DNA from: Spirochaetaceae bacterium
GTDB lineage: Bacteria > Spirochaetota > Spirochaetia > DSM-27196 > PWMO01
Length of the DNA: 52,720 bases
NCBI GenBank assembly: GCA_007693325.1
Contig: REDW01000079.1
Coordinates: 1 to 52,720 of the forward strand
Reading direction: 5' to 3'
Positions 8,503 through 16,841 of this stretch are shown here, piece after piece. The notes beneath the pieces are model-generated. The model saw only the letters and a program-made list of their open reading frames with translations. It did no database searches and had not been told where the DNA came from. The translations under genes were made by a program, and so were the position numbers. Positions within the stretch are counted from its first letter, which is position 1. The number at the start of each line of letters is the position of its first letter.

Positions 8503-9402
8503 CTACTGGTACTGGATCACTACCGGCCGCGGTTCAAGCGCAAAAACCTCTGGCGGGGTCATCAGCGGATCATCGTAGCCCCAATCGCGCCACGCCTTGG
8601 GATAGAAGAGTTTGAAACCCTTCAGCGGCATGTTTGTTGCTCGCCTATTATACTCCCATGATGCGTATTTGTCCTCGGGAGGGCCGAAACCATCGGCGTT
8701 ATGAACCAGATCGATGCGTTCAAAGTCTGCGCGCACTTCATGGGGGTTCTCGATCATGCGCCAGTTGAACTGGTGCACCAGCAGGATCTTGCGCTCCGCT
8801 ATCTCGTGTTCGATCAGATACTCCTGCATGATCCGCTGAATCTCGTTGATCTCGGCTGCGGTCACCGAACCGATCACTTCGTTGGGCCTATCTGTCGACC
8901 ACTCAGGATCGATTGCGAAGTGCACACTGCGGTATTGCAGCCAGGGCAGCATCTGCCGCACCGATTCCACCACATCGAAGCGTCCCAGCTGGTGGTCCAG
9001 CACAACTACCATATCGTTCTCTTCGGCGTAATCGATATAGCGCTGCAAGGTAGACCGTCCAATGACACCAATGTCGCCCTCGGGATAGACGGTAGCGTAG
9101 ACAATATGAAAGCCGGGAATCACGCCGCGCGTATTGTCGAGCTCGTCAAAGGCAGCTGCGGTTGTCCGCAGCCGCCGCGCAAGATCCTCGAGCGGTTTCT
9201 CACCCAGGATACCCATTGCGCGTGAGAGCGGGTGTCCGTAGTACAGAACCACATCGTAGCTGTCAAGGATCCCCGGAAAATGATAGTCTCCCAGTGCTAC
9301 CGTTAACGCTCCGGTGTGATGCATGGGCCCGGGCTGTTCGGCCCGCGCAACCGGAAGCGAGCCCGCGAACAAGATTATCATGAGAAGTATCTTTGCTATC
9401 AT
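8503..9402 (-). CDS. Conserved secreted protein of unknown function
   Basis: A 299-residue product with a signal peptide (about 1-22, ending VARA). The mature part has alternating strands and helices and several sharply conserved-looking blocks: DVVLYYGHPLSRAMGILGE, VVVLDHQLGRFDVV, VHFAIDPEW, LLVHQFNWRMI. The pattern resembles a TIM-barrel hydrolase-like family that I have seen as unnamed secreted proteins in actinobacteria; I cannot assign an activity. Candidate active-site residues are His in YGH, Asp in LDHQ, Asp and Glu in IDPEW, and His in VHQF. The frame is open to 9453, but the ATG at 9402 opens the signal peptide and lies 11 bases after a -10 box. It shares a transcript with argA. Confidence 0.7.
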   Translation of the reverse strand: MIAKILLMIILFAGSLPVARAEQPGPMHHTGALTVALGDYHFPGILDSYDVVLYYGHPLSRAMGILGEKPLEDLARRLRTTAAAFDELDNTRGVIPGFHIVYATVYPEGDIGVIGRSTLQRYIDYAEENDMVVVLDHQLGRFDVVESVRQMLPWLQYRSVHFAIDPEWSTDRPNEVIGSVTAAEINEIQRIMQEYLIEHEIAERKILLVHQFNWRMIENPHEVRADFERIDLVHNADGFGPPEDKYASWEYNRRATNMPLKGFKLFYPKAWRDWGYDDPLMTPPEVFALEPRPVVIQYQ

Positions 9403-9413
9403 AGTTACGCCGG

Positions 9414-9442
9414 AGTTTAGCGCGCGATGGCACTTTGCACAA
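9414..9442 (-). promoter_or_regulatory. Promoter of the secreted protein-argA unit
   Basis: TTGTGC (9437-9442) and TAAACT (9414-9419) with a 17-base spacer. The predicted start lies about 5 bases before the ATG at 9402. Confidence 0.55.
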
Positions 9443-9501
9443 GCATTGCTCAAAGACCGGCAGCGAAGTGTTGCACTAACCCTTTACAATCAGCGCCGGT
9501 T

Positions 9502-9532
9502 TTGTTAGCTTATATATAGAAAATCTTATATT
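9502..9532 (+). promoter_or_regulatory. Probable thioredoxin promoter region
   Basis: An AT-rich stretch with TTGTTA (9502-9507), TATATATA near 9511 and TATATT (9527-9532). The spacer to TATATT is 19, so the exact promoter is uncertain. GAGAGG follows just before the ATG at 9547. Confidence 0.35.
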
Positions 9533-9546
9533 GAGAGGATAATTCG

Positions 9547-9903
9547 ATGCCCGAACTGCTTACCAAAGAGAGTTTCAAAGAGAAGATATTCGACTTTGAG
9601 CAAAAGAAGGAGTGGGAATACCAGGGAGACCTGCCGGCGATTGTGGATTTCTACGCCGACTGGTGCGGCCCCTGCAAGATGGTGGCACCGATACTCGACG
9701 AAATCTCCAGTGAGTATCAAGGCAAAATGCACGTCTACAAGATCGACACCGACAAAGAACAGGAGCTCGCGGCCGCCTTCGGTATTCAGAGCATCCCGTC
9801 GCTGTTGTTTATCCCGATGAGCGATCAACCGCAGATGGCGCAGGGAGCGCTGCCCAAGGAGTCATTGCAGAAGGCCATCAAGGATATCCTGCACGTCGAG
9901 TAG
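9547..9903 (+). CDS. Thioredoxin
   Basis: A 118-residue cytoplasmic thioredoxin with the redox motif WCGPC (about 38-42) in FYADWCGPCKMVAPIL and the cis-proline in IQSIPSLLF. It keeps reduced the cysteines of target enzymes with electrons from thioredoxin reductase, which is not in the window. The first 28 residues form a lysine/glutamate-rich N-terminal extension (FKEKIFDFEQKKEWEYQ) slightly longer than in E. coli TrxA. No signal peptide. The start follows GAGAGG. A strong stem-loop follows the stop. Confidence 0.9.
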   Translation: MPELLTKESFKEKIFDFEQKKEWEYQGDLPAIVDFYADWCGPCKMVAPILDEISSEYQGKMHVYKIDTDKEQELAAAFGIQSIPSLLFIPMSDQPQMAQGALPKESLQKAIKDILHVE

Positions 9904-9911
9904 CGTTGCCC

Positions 9912-9940
9912 GTCGCAGGCGCCGCGCGTGCGCCTGCGAC
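9912..9940 (+). terminator. Strong stem-loop after the thioredoxin gene
   Basis: A perfect 11-base inverted repeat, GTCGCAGGCGC (9912-9922) and GCGCCTGCGAC (9930-9940), 8 bases after the stop. There is no T-tract, so it may stabilise the mRNA 3' end or aid Rho-type termination rather than act as an intrinsic terminator. Confidence 0.45.
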
Positions 9941-9976
9941 AGCAGCTACCGTTATCAGCTGCACTTGCGCACGATA

Positions 9977-9999
9977 ACCCAATTGTGTACCATTTGGGT
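9977..9999. repeat. Inverted repeat upstream of the CNNM gene
   Basis: ACCCAA (9977-9982) and TTGGGT (9994-9999) with 11 bases between. No T-tract; an operator is possible but unsupported by anything else. Confidence 0.25.
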
Positions 10000-10060
10000 C
10001 GGAGTGTATGGACCAGCCCGACCCGCTTCCTGACAGTAACACTATTTCCAGAGATATCCG

Positions 10061-11323
10061 ATGCTCACGCGTATTGTAGGCATCGCTACCCTTCTGGGTC
10101 TGTCGGGCTTCTTCTCGGGGACCGAAACCGCGTTCACCTCGCTTTCTGATGCTCAGGTGCACTACATCCGCGAGAAATGGGGCAGACGCGGTGAGCTGGT
10201 ATTCCGTGCCACCAGCTCACCCGAGCGGCTGCTGACAATCGTTCTGATCGGCAACAATATCGTCAATATCGGCGCCTCGGTTATGGCCAGCGAATTGACA
10301 ATCCGCCTGTTTGGTAGCGCTGCCCTGGCAGCTACCACCGGCATTCTCACCCTGCTGGTACTGATATTCGGCGAAGTCGCACCCAAGCAGCTCGCCATTG
10401 TGCACAACGAGGCGTGGACCGTGCACACGGTTCGATTCATCATGCTGCTCGAGCTGCTGCTGCGTCCGATCGTATGGGCCGTGTCTTCAATTGCAGCGTT
10501 TATCACCCGGCTGACCGGTGCGGCTTCCAACGTGGGCGTTACGCGCGAAGGTATCCTCTACCTGGTCAAACACGCTGAGTACCTCGGTGTACTCGAGAAC
10601 TCCAAGTCCAGCATGGTCAAGCGCGTGTTCCGCTTTGGAGACGTAACTGTGCAGGCAATCATGACCCACCGAACCAACGTCTTCAGCCTCGAGCAGGACA
10701 CCAGCATCAAGGACGCGCTGCGCGACGTCAGCAAGCAGGGATATACGCGGATCCCGGTGTACGACCGTGACCCCGAACGCATCGTCGGCATCGCCATTCT
10801 GCGCGATATCCTGATTCAGTCCACCGAGGGAAACGGCACGAAGCGTCTGCGTGATGTAATGGTCGAACCCATATTTGTGCCCGAGACGCGCAAGATCGAG
10901 GAGATGCTGACTCAGTTCCGCAAGGAAGGGCTCAACATCTCGGTAGTACTCGACGAGTACGGTGGTGTTGCCGGAATTGTAACACTGGAGGACGTCATCG
11001 AAGAGATTCTCGGCGAGATCTACGACGAGCACGAAGTCAAGCAGCACGACCCTATTACCAGGCTCGACGACGGCTCGATCCGTATCATGGCCGATGCCCC
11101 GATCTACATTGTCAACGACCTGCTGGACACCGACTTCCCGCAATCACGCAGCACCAAGACGCTTGGCGGTTACCTGATGAGCCGTGTCGGGCACATCCCG
11201 GCTCAGGGCGATGAAATAGAGACCGCCGAAGGAACGTTCCGGGTCGAATCGCTCGCCAAGCGGCGCATCATAAGTGTACGCTTCCGCCCGCTGCAGCAGC
11301 ACAACAACGGCGCGAATCGTTGA
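10061..11323 (+). CDS. CNNM/CorC-type membrane protein with CBS pair (hemolysin C family)
   Basis: A 420-residue integral membrane protein. The CNNM transmembrane domain covers about 1-160 with GLSGFFSGTETAFTSLS at the front (the conserved S-x-x-E-x-A) and the FGEVAPKQLA motif near 105. A pair of CBS domains covers about 205-325 (VMTHR-like IMTHRTNVF, DEYGGVAGIVTLEDVIEEILGEI). A CorC/HlyC C-terminal domain (about 340-415) follows. Family members handle Mg2+ or Co2+ efflux, and the CBS pair binds adenine nucleotides. The name hemolysin is historical and not evidence of toxin activity. The start is preceded only by GAG. The stop codon lies inside a weak stem-loop and T-run. Confidence 0.85.
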   Translation: MLTRIVGIATLLGLSGFFSGTETAFTSLSDAQVHYIREKWGRRGELVFRATSSPERLLTIVLIGNNIVNIGASVMASELTIRLFGSAALAATTGILTLLVLIFGEVAPKQLAIVHNEAWTVHTVRFIMLLELLLRPIVWAVSSIAAFITRLTGAASNVGVTREGILYLVKHAEYLGVLENSKSSMVKRVFRFGDVTVQAIMTHRTNVFSLEQDTSIKDALRDVSKQGYTRIPVYDRDPERIVGIAILRDILIQSTEGNGTKRLRDVMVEPIFVPETRKIEEMLTQFRKEGLNISVVLDEYGGVAGIVTLEDVIEEILGEIYDEHEVKQHDPITRLDDGSIRIMADAPIYIVNDLLDTDFPQSRSTKTLGGYLMSRVGHIPAQGDEIETAEGTFRVESLAKRRIISVRFRPLQQHNNGANR

Positions 11324-11329
11324 TTTTTT
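11305..11329 (+). terminator. Weak terminator over the CNNM stop codon
   Basis: CAACG (11305-11309) pairs with CGTTG (11318-11322), followed by A and six T. The stem is only 5 bases, so termination may be partial. Confidence 0.35.
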
Positions 11330-11342
11330 CGGCGTCAGCTAC

Positions 11343-11371
11343 TTGCATTTCTTCGTGCAATCGATTACATT
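11343..11371 (+). promoter_or_regulatory. Possible promoter of the intergenic RNA
   Basis: TTGCAT (11343-11348) and TACATT (11366-11371) with a 17-base spacer. No gene follows before the terminator at 11498. A TTGCA/TGCAA inverted repeat overlaps the -35. Confidence 0.3.
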
Positions 11372-11377
11372 TCAGAG

Positions 11378-11540
11378 CGTGTTCGGTAACGCGCGGTGTA
11401 ACCTTTCATCCGCTGCGTTGTTTGATCAGTAGATAGAGCGAGTGTTACTCGTTTTATGAAATAAGCCACGCTAGTGGCAAGCATTTTTTTGGCGGTACCC
11501 CCTCAGGTTTTATACCTCCTTTCCTGAGGGGGTTTTTTTT
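11378..11540 (+). ncRNA. Candidate small RNA with an anti-Shine-Dalgarno loop
   Basis: This interval holds no open frame worth calling but ends in the best intrinsic terminator of the window. A possible promoter lies upstream, and a weak terminator separates it from the CNNM gene. Short stem-loops are visible (CGAGT-gtt-ACTCG near 11440, GCCAC-gcta-GTGGC at 11465-11478 with T7 soon after). The 15-base terminator loop contains ACCTCCTTTC from 11514, running one base into the stem; this equals the conserved 3' end of 16S rRNA. If transcribed alone, the RNA (about 160 bases) could pair with Shine-Dalgarno sequences through an exposed C/U-rich loop, as known for some bacterial small RNAs. It may instead be a CNNM 3' untranslated region. 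Confidence 0.35.
11498..11540 (+). terminator. Strong intrinsic terminator
   Basis: A perfect 10-base stem, CCCCCTCAGG (11498-11507) with CCTGAGGGGG (11523-11532), a 15-base loop, then eight T (11533-11540). Confidence 0.9.
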
Positions 11541-11545
11541 GCCCT

Positions 11546-11573
11546 TTTACAAATGCAGCAGCTGTGCTACGCT
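11546..11573 (+). promoter_or_regulatory. fxsA promoter
   Basis: TTTACA (11546-11551) and an extended -10 TGcTACGCT (hexamer 11568-11573), spacer 16. The ATG at 11583 is 9 bases beyond. Confidence 0.5.
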
Positions 11574-11582
11574 TCAATGGCC

Positions 11583-11978
11583 ATGGGAAAGCTGTTTCTT
11601 CTATTCACCGTAACGCCACTGGTTGAATTGTATCTCCTGATTCGTATCGGCACCTGGATCGGGGCCTTACCTACCGTTCTTCTGGTTGTGGTCACAGGAT
11701 TTGCCGGAGCATACCTGGCGAAGCTGCAGGGATTCCAGGTCTGGATGCGCATCCAATACGAGGTAAACGCAGGCCGCTTTCCGGCAACCTCGTTGCTCGA
11801 TGGGCTATTACTGTTTGCTGCCGGTCTGGTGCTGATTACCCCCGGCATCATCACCGACGTACTCGGTTTTCTGTTGATTATCCCGCTGACCCGCGCCCCT
11901 ATTCGCGACTGGCTGGCGCGCAAGCTGCGTCGGATGATGGACCGCGGTACCGTCGAGATCCGCGGATTCATGCAATAG
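11583..11978 (+). CDS. fxsA: FxsA family membrane protein
   Basis: A 131-residue inner-membrane protein of the FxsA family, which in E. coli relieves phage T7 exclusion when overproduced; its normal role is unknown. The N-terminal LLFTVTPLVELYLLIRIG with the conserved Pro and Glu in the first membrane segment, the GxGxxAxLQG-like FAGAYLAKLQG near 43, and LLFAAGLVLITPGIITDVLGFLL near 78 are the family landmarks. The tail is basic (RKLRRMMDRG). In-frame ATGs occur at 11553, 11577 and 11583. The -10 box overlaps the region before 11573, so 11583 is preferred and 11577 possible. No Shine-Dalgarno sequence. Confidence 0.82.
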   Translation: MGKLFLLFTVTPLVELYLLIRIGTWIGALPTVLLVVVTGFAGAYLAKLQGFQVWMRIQYEVNAGRFPATSLLDGLLLFAAGLVLITPGIITDVLGFLLIIPLTRAPIRDWLARKLRRMMDRGTVEIRGFMQ

Positions 11979-12014
11979 CCGGCAACGGCCGCCGCCTCCA
12001 CCTCAGCTCTCGCG

Positions 12015-12043
12015 TTGACCCTTTGCTGAGGCTCCGATATCAT
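12015..12043 (+). promoter_or_regulatory. leuS promoter
   Basis: TTGACC (12015-12020) and TATCAT (12038-12043), spacer 17. The -10 box covers an in-frame ATG at 12042, which rules that codon out as the start for this transcript. The next ATG at 12051 is 7 bases beyond the box. Confidence 0.65.
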
Positions 12044-12050
12044 GCCCGCT

Positions 12051-14501
12051 ATGAGCAAGTACCCGTTCAAGGACATCGAGCAGAAGTGGCAAGACTTCTG
12101 GGAGCAGAACAAGACGTTTCGTGTGACCGAGGATCCCACGGTCCCGCCGCAGAAGCGCGCCTACGTTCTCGATATGTTCCCCTATCCTTCGGCAGCCGGG
12201 CTGCACGTTGGACATCCCGAAGGGTACACCGCCACCGATATCTACAGCCGCTATCTGCGCATGCAGGGCTACGCAGTACTGCATCCAATGGGGTTCGACA
12301 GTTTTGGATTGCCGGCTGAAAACTACGCAATCCAGACCGGAACGCATCCGCGAACTACCACTGAAGAGAATATCAAGCGCTTCCGCGAGCAGATCAAGTC
12401 ACTCGGGTTCTCATACGATTGGGAACGTGAGGTCTCGACCCATGACCCCCAATACTACAAGTGGACGCAGTGGATCTTCCTCAAGCTGTACGAACGTGGC
12501 CTGGCGTACAGCGCAGAAATCCCGGTCTGGTACTGCGAAGCGCTCGGCACCGTGCTGGCCAACGAAGAGGTGCTCACCACGCCCGACGGGCCGCGCTCGG
12601 AGCGAGGTAATCACCCGGTAGAACGCCGCCCATTACGCCAATGGATCCTGCGCATTACCGAGTACGCCGACCGCCTGCTGAACGATCTGGACAAGCTCGA
12701 TTGGCCAGAATCGATCAAGGCTATGCAGCGCAACTGGATTGGCCGCAGCGAGGGCGCCAACGTGCGCTTTGCACTGGCAGAGGCAGAGGGTGAAATCGAA
12801 GTCTTCACCACGCGTCCCGATACCCTTTTCGGAGCAACGTACATGGTGCTGGCTCCCGAACATCCGCTGGTGGCAGAGATTACCAGCGCTTCGCAGCGCG
12901 GCGAAGTAGACGCCTACGTTGAGCAGGCGCGTCTTAAGTCCGATCTCGAGCGTACCGACCTGGCGAAGGGCAAGTCCGGAGTTTTTACCGGTGCGTACGC
13001 CGTCAATCCGGTGAATGACCGCAGAATTCCGATCTGGATCTCAGATTACATCCTGCTGAGCTATGGAACCGGTGCAATCATGGCAGTTCCGGCTCACGAC
13101 CTGCGCGACTGGGAGTTTGCCGAAGCATTCGAGCTTCCGATAGTTCAGGTTGTAGAGCCGCCACCCGAGCTCTACGTTGCGCGTAGCGATGATGGAACCC
13201 TTTGCGAGGCGTATACCGGCGAGGGAATGGCGGTTAACTCGGGTGAGTTCGACGGACTCGACACGGCCGTCTTCAAGCAGCGCATTACCGCGTGGCTGGA
13301 AGAAAATCAAGTGGGCCGCAGAGCAGTGAACTACAAACTGCGCGACTGGATTTTCTCACGCCAGCGCTACTGGGGCGAACCAATCCCACTGGTGCACTGC
13401 GGTGACCGGATTGTCCCGCTGAAAACCGATCAGCTTCCGCTGCGGCTACCCGAGGTAGAGAGCTACAAACCCAGTGGCACCGGTGAGTCGCCGTTGGCCA
13501 AGGTTGAAGAGTGGGTCAATACCGGTTGTCCCGACGGTTCGGGGAGCCAGGGGCGCCGCGAGACCAACACTATGCCGCAATGGGCCGGCTCGTGCTGGTA
13601 CTACCTGCGATATCTCGATCCGCACAATGACCACGAGTTGGCGGCACGCGACAAGATCGACTACTGGATGCCGGTAGACCTCTACGTAGGCGGAGCCGAG
13701 CACGCGGTGCTGCATCTTCTCTACGCGCGTTTCTGGCACAAAGTGCTCTACGACATCGGCGTGGTCAACACCGATGAGCCGTTCATGCGGCTGGTCAACC
13801 AGGGCATGATCCTGGGCGAAGATGGTATGCGGATGTCAAAGTCTCGCGGCAACGTGGTCAACCCCGATGACGTGGTTGAAGCGTACGGTGCGGATACGCT
13901 GCGCATGTTCGAGATGTTCCTCGGCCCTCTGGAGGCCGAGAAGGCGTGGACCACCGGCAGCATCAGCGGCGTGCACCGTTTTCTCGATCGCGTCTGGCGG
14001 CTGTCGGACCGCAAACTGCTCGACGGTTCACCACCGCAGCACATCCAGCGACAACTGCACAAGACAATCCGCAAGGTCACCAACGACACCTCACAGCTCG
14101 AGTTCAATACAGCAATCGCGCAGATGATGATCTACATCAACGACCTGTACAAGCAAGAGGCGCTCTACCGCTCGGCGTGGGAGCCGTTCGTACTGCTGCT
14201 GGCGCCGTACGCGCCGCATCTGGCAGAAGAGTTGTGGCAGCGTGCCGGCAGGAGTGCCTCGGTCTCAAAACAGCAGTGGCCCGCCTGGGACGAACAGCTG
14301 ACGCGCGAAGAGCAGGTTACCGTGGTAGTTCAGGTCAACGGCAAAGTACGCGCCAGACTCGAGTTGCCAACCGATACGCCGGAAGCCGAACTCAAACAGC
14401 GCGCACTTGGGCTCAAGCGCATCACGGAGTTCACCGACGGCAGGCAGGTGATCAAGGTCATAACGGTACCCAACAAACTGGTCAATATTGTTGCCCGTTA
14501 G
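12051..14501 (+). CDS. leuS: Leucyl-tRNA synthetase
   Basis: Class I synthetase charging tRNA-Leu; 816 residues, normal for bacteria. The HIGH signature is HVGH in [16 protein letters not shown] near 40-50. The editing domain inserts at about 220-410. KMSKS is present as [12 protein letters not shown] near 590, and an anticodon-binding domain and a C-terminal domain ([13 protein letters not shown] near 763) complete it. The editing site threonine-rich segment [17 protein letters not shown] near 246 is intact, so post-transfer editing is expected. The start is set at 12051 because the earlier ATG at 12042 lies in the -10 box; the mRNA should be leaderless. Its stop overlaps the convergent lipoprotein gene (shared TTAG). 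Confidence 0.96.
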   Translation: MSKYPFKDIEQKWQDFWEQNKTFRVTEDPTVPPQKRAYVLDMFPYPSAAGLHVGHPEGYTATDIYSRYLRMQGYAVLHPMGFDSFGLPAENYAIQTGTHPRTTTEENIKRFREQIKSLGFSYDWEREVSTHDPQYYKWTQWIFLKLYERGLAYSAEIPVWYCEALGTVLANEEVLTTPDGPRSERGNHPVERRPLRQWILRITEYADRLLNDLDKLDWPESIKAMQRNWIGRSEGANVRFALAEAEGEIEVFTTRPDTLFGATYMVLAPEHPLVAEITSASQRGEVDAYVEQARLKSDLERTDLAKGKSGVFTGAYAVNPVNDRRIPIWISDYILLSYGTGAIMAVPAHDLRDWEFAEAFELPIVQVVEPPPELYVARSDDGTLCEAYTGEGMAVNSGEFDGLDTAVFKQRITAWLEENQVGRRAVNYKLRDWIFSRQRYWGEPIPLVHCGDRIVPLKTDQLPLRLPEVESYKPSGTGESPLAKVEEWVNTGCPDGSGSQGRRETNTMPQWAGSCWYYLRYLDPHNDHELAARDKIDYWMPVDLYVGGAEHAVLHLLYARFWHKVLYDIGVVNTDEPFMRLVNQGMILGEDGMRMSKSRGNVVNPDDVVEAYGADTLRMFEMFLGPLEAEKAWTTGSISGVHRFLDRVWRLSDRKLLDGSPPQHIQRQLHKTIRKVTNDTSQLEFNTAIAQMMIYINDLYKQEALYRSAWEPFVLLLAPYAPHLAEELWQRAGRSASVSKQQWPAWDEQLTREEQVTVVVQVNGKVRARLELPTDTPEAELKQRALGLKRITEFTDGRQVIKVITVPNKLVNIVAR

Positions 14502-15295
14502 CCGGACGCGATACGTGCTCCGCGCTGCAGTAGTGTCCAGCGCGGCGTACCGTCGTCTTCGATTACCACATTCAGCACCCAGCCGCCGCTGGCGTGGAAC
14601 AGCCGGTGCATTCCACGGGTCAGCTCGAGCTCCAGCAGCGGCATTTCTTGCGGCGCCACGGTCTGTTCGGCCGGGCGCAGCAGGTTCTCTGAGTACCACA
14701 CTCCCGCCGGCACCGCAATCCCAACCCGGAATTTCTCCGCCGGCCGGATCGAGGTCACACGAAATTCCCCGGACAGCAGCTGCGCAACAAGGGCCTCAAG
14801 GTTTACACTCCAGGGGTTCCCGCCGGTTCGCTGCTCAAGCTCCCGCTGAAGACGAACCGCGTTATAGCGCTCCGGGTGGCCGGTCAACACCGACAGCTCG
14901 CGCATCACGCAGGCCACTGCTCCCGCGCTCCACGACAGCGTCATCCGGCCGCTATCCAGAACATGGTGCGGAAACAGAGCCCCGCCGGGCAGCAGCCGAT
15001 AGTACGGTGATCCGTTGCCGTCGCCCGGAATGACCGCATAGACCAGGACCGCGGTGTTGTAGAGCTTCGGCAGCCGTACGACCATCTGCCGGGAAGCTGC
15101 GGCAATCGTACGCCGCTGCGCCTGGCCGCTAGCATCCAGCCATTCTACCTGGTAGCCGACATCTTCCGGCAGCGCACCGAGCCAGCCCGGCAACGATGGC
15201 AGCGACAGTATGACGTCCGTCTCACCACCAACCAGCTCGCAGCCGCACAAGAGAGCTACAAGCGCCGACAGCAGCAGCAGCGTTGAATACTTCAT
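14498..15295 (-). CDS. Putative lipoprotein of unknown function
   Basis: A 265-residue protein beginning [20 protein letters not shown], a typical lipoprotein signal with the lipobox LLCGC and predicted lipidation at Cys19. The mature part has no domain I recognise. It contains an Arg-rich middle ([16 protein letters not shown]) and a C-terminal strand-rich part ([21 protein letters not shown]). The frame is open to 15523, but the signal peptide fixes the start at 15295. An out-of-frame ATG lies 4 bases upstream, after AGGT. It is divergent from the coiled-coil gene at 15386 and converges on leuS. Confidence 0.7.
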   Translation of the reverse strand: MKYSTLLLLSALVALLCGCELVGGETDVILSLPSLPGWLGALPEDVGYQVEWLDASGQAQRRTIAAASRQMVVRLPKLYNTAVLVYAVIPGDGNGSPYYRLLPGGALFPHHVLDSGRMTLSWSAGAVACVMRELSVLTGHPERYNAVRLQRELEQRTGGNPWSVNLEALVAQLLSGEFRVTSIRPAEKFRVGIAVPAGVWYSENLLRPAEQTVAPQEMPLLELELTRGMHRLFHASGGWVLNVVIEDDGTPRWTLLQRGARIASG

Positions 15296-15347
15296 ACATA
15301 CCTGTAACGTCGGAAACGCGTGCGGTACTTCAAGAACGCCGTTCGGA

Positions 15348-15376
15348 TTGTCTGTTTTCAGCGAATATATGATAAT
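15348..15376 (+). promoter_or_regulatory. Promoter of the coiled-coil protein gene
   Basis: TTGTCT (15348-15353) and GATAAT (15371-15376), spacer 17. The ATG at 15386 lies 9 bases beyond. Confidence 0.6.
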
Positions 15377-15385
15377 GCTGGCGTT

Positions 15386-16810
15386 ATGCAAGCCGAGACC
15401 AGCTATAACTCCCGTCTGGCTGAAGCCCTCGAACAGCGTCGTACTCATCTCGAAACAACAGCTATTCCACAGCTCAAACAGGAGTGCCAGGTGTTTCACT
15501 CCTCGTACCGTGCGCTGCTGCAAGTGCTGGAGAAAAAGGGCCTTGTCCAGCCCGATCCGTACAAGCAGGACGAGCGGATCTCCGATATTACGTTGCCTTC
15601 AGAGGAGGCGTTTCTGGAGTCCGAACGCGACGCGCAGATGAGCATACGCTTGTCGCAATACGACAACCAGCTGGATTTTCTGGTGAGTTACTTCCAGTTC
15701 GACCTCGAGTTCATGAACCTGAGCCGCATGAAGAATCTGGTAGGACTGATCAAATACATCCGCTGGCACCAACTTAGCGAGACCTCCACGCATCTGATGA
15801 CCCGGTCTCTGGCGGAGTACATCGGGCGGCTGGTACGTGACCAGGATCCGCTCTCGAGCGGTATTGTCAAGGACTCGCAGGATCAGTTGGTGCGCCGCTC
15901 GCGCACCATTCTCGGCACCCTCAAGGAGATTGCCGCCTATCAGCGCGAAAGCACCAAATTGCGTATACGGACTGAGGCACTACCGCATTGCCGTCTGGAG
16001 CCGGCGCGCGCGATAGCTGACCGCGAGGATACGCTCAGACAGCTGCGCAAGGCGTGGGCCCAAATGCAGCCCGAGAGTCCGTTCTTCTCCGACCTGGCCT
16101 GGGAAGTAATCGAAGAGGAGTTCTCTCCACAGGGCTCGCAATTGCAACGCGAATTGCTCGAGCGAATCCAGGTCAGTCAACCACAGCAGAGAAGCCGACG
16201 TGAACCATCCGAGGAGTTCCGCACAATGCTGTTGGAGACGATTCGCAACCTGGCAACCGCAGGGGGCACTCTCAGTTCATTACTGGAGCGAACCGTTGAA
16301 AACGCTGAACTGCTGAAAGCACGCAGAGTCTCGCTTATGCAGCGGCTCAAGCGCTGGATCGAACAACTCACCAATCAGGCGCCCGATCGGACAATAATGC
16401 GCATTGAAATGATGGAAGAGAACACCTCGGCGGTCCACATCCAGGAACTGGACTTCGAGCAGTTCAGCGAATCGGTACGCAAGCGCATCCGGCTCTACGG
16501 TGCAATACTCAACCGCGTCAGCAGTCCCGCACGTCGTCTGCAGGAGGCAGGCGAGGAGCAGTTGTTCTCGTTTCTGCAGAAACAGGTCAAAGAGCTGTTC
16601 GAATTGCATCGTCAGCTATCTGCCATCGATACCTACATCCGTTCCGAAAATTCGCGCGAGCAACGCAATCGCCTGCGCCCGGTCAACGTCGAGTTGTCTA
16701 CGCTCAAGGAGCATCTGCTGCGGGTCAACAAAAAACGCCACGCGTACGTGACACGCAAGGAAGAGCAGGAACAGCTGCAGAAACTCGGCATACCACCGAC
16801 CGGCGCATGA
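15386..16810 (+). CDS. Large helical coiled-coil protein, function unknown
   Basis: A 474-residue soluble protein without signal peptide or membrane segment, rich in Glu, Gln, Arg and Leu, and predicted almost wholly helical. Heptad-like stretches are visible at about 5-40, 210-245 and 410-465. No catalytic motif is seen. The composition suggests a structural or scaffold protein that could be restricted to the lineage; I do not recognise a named family. The open frame begins at 15320 but the promoter at 15348-15376 lies inside that extension, so the ATG at 15386 is the start, with no leader. It converges on the DAHP synthase fusion gene with a 31-base gap. Confidence 0.65.
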   Translation: MQAETSYNSRLAEALEQRRTHLETTAIPQLKQECQVFHSSYRALLQVLEKKGLVQPDPYKQDERISDITLPSEEAFLESERDAQMSIRLSQYDNQLDFLVSYFQFDLEFMNLSRMKNLVGLIKYIRWHQLSETSTHLMTRSLAEYIGRLVRDQDPLSSGIVKDSQDQLVRRSRTILGTLKEIAAYQRESTKLRIRTEALPHCRLEPARAIADREDTLRQLRKAWAQMQPESPFFSDLAWEVIEEEFSPQGSQLQRELLERIQVSQPQQRSRREPSEEFRTMLLETIRNLATAGGTLSSLLERTVENAELLKARRVSLMQRLKRWIEQLTNQAPDRTIMRIEMMEENTSAVHIQELDFEQFSESVRKRIRLYGAILNRVSSPARRLQEAGEEQLFSFLQKQVKELFELHRQLSAIDTYIRSENSREQRNRLRPVNVELSTLKEHLLRVNKKRHAYVTRKEEQEQLQKLGIPPTGA

Positions 16811-16841
16811 CGCGTCCGTCCCGTGGGACTGACCCGTATGA

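Noticed and set aside
10061-11323. Toxin (hemolysin) reading of the CNNM protein
   Set aside because: The domain order is that of ion-transport CNNM/CorC proteins; the hemolysin name is historical.
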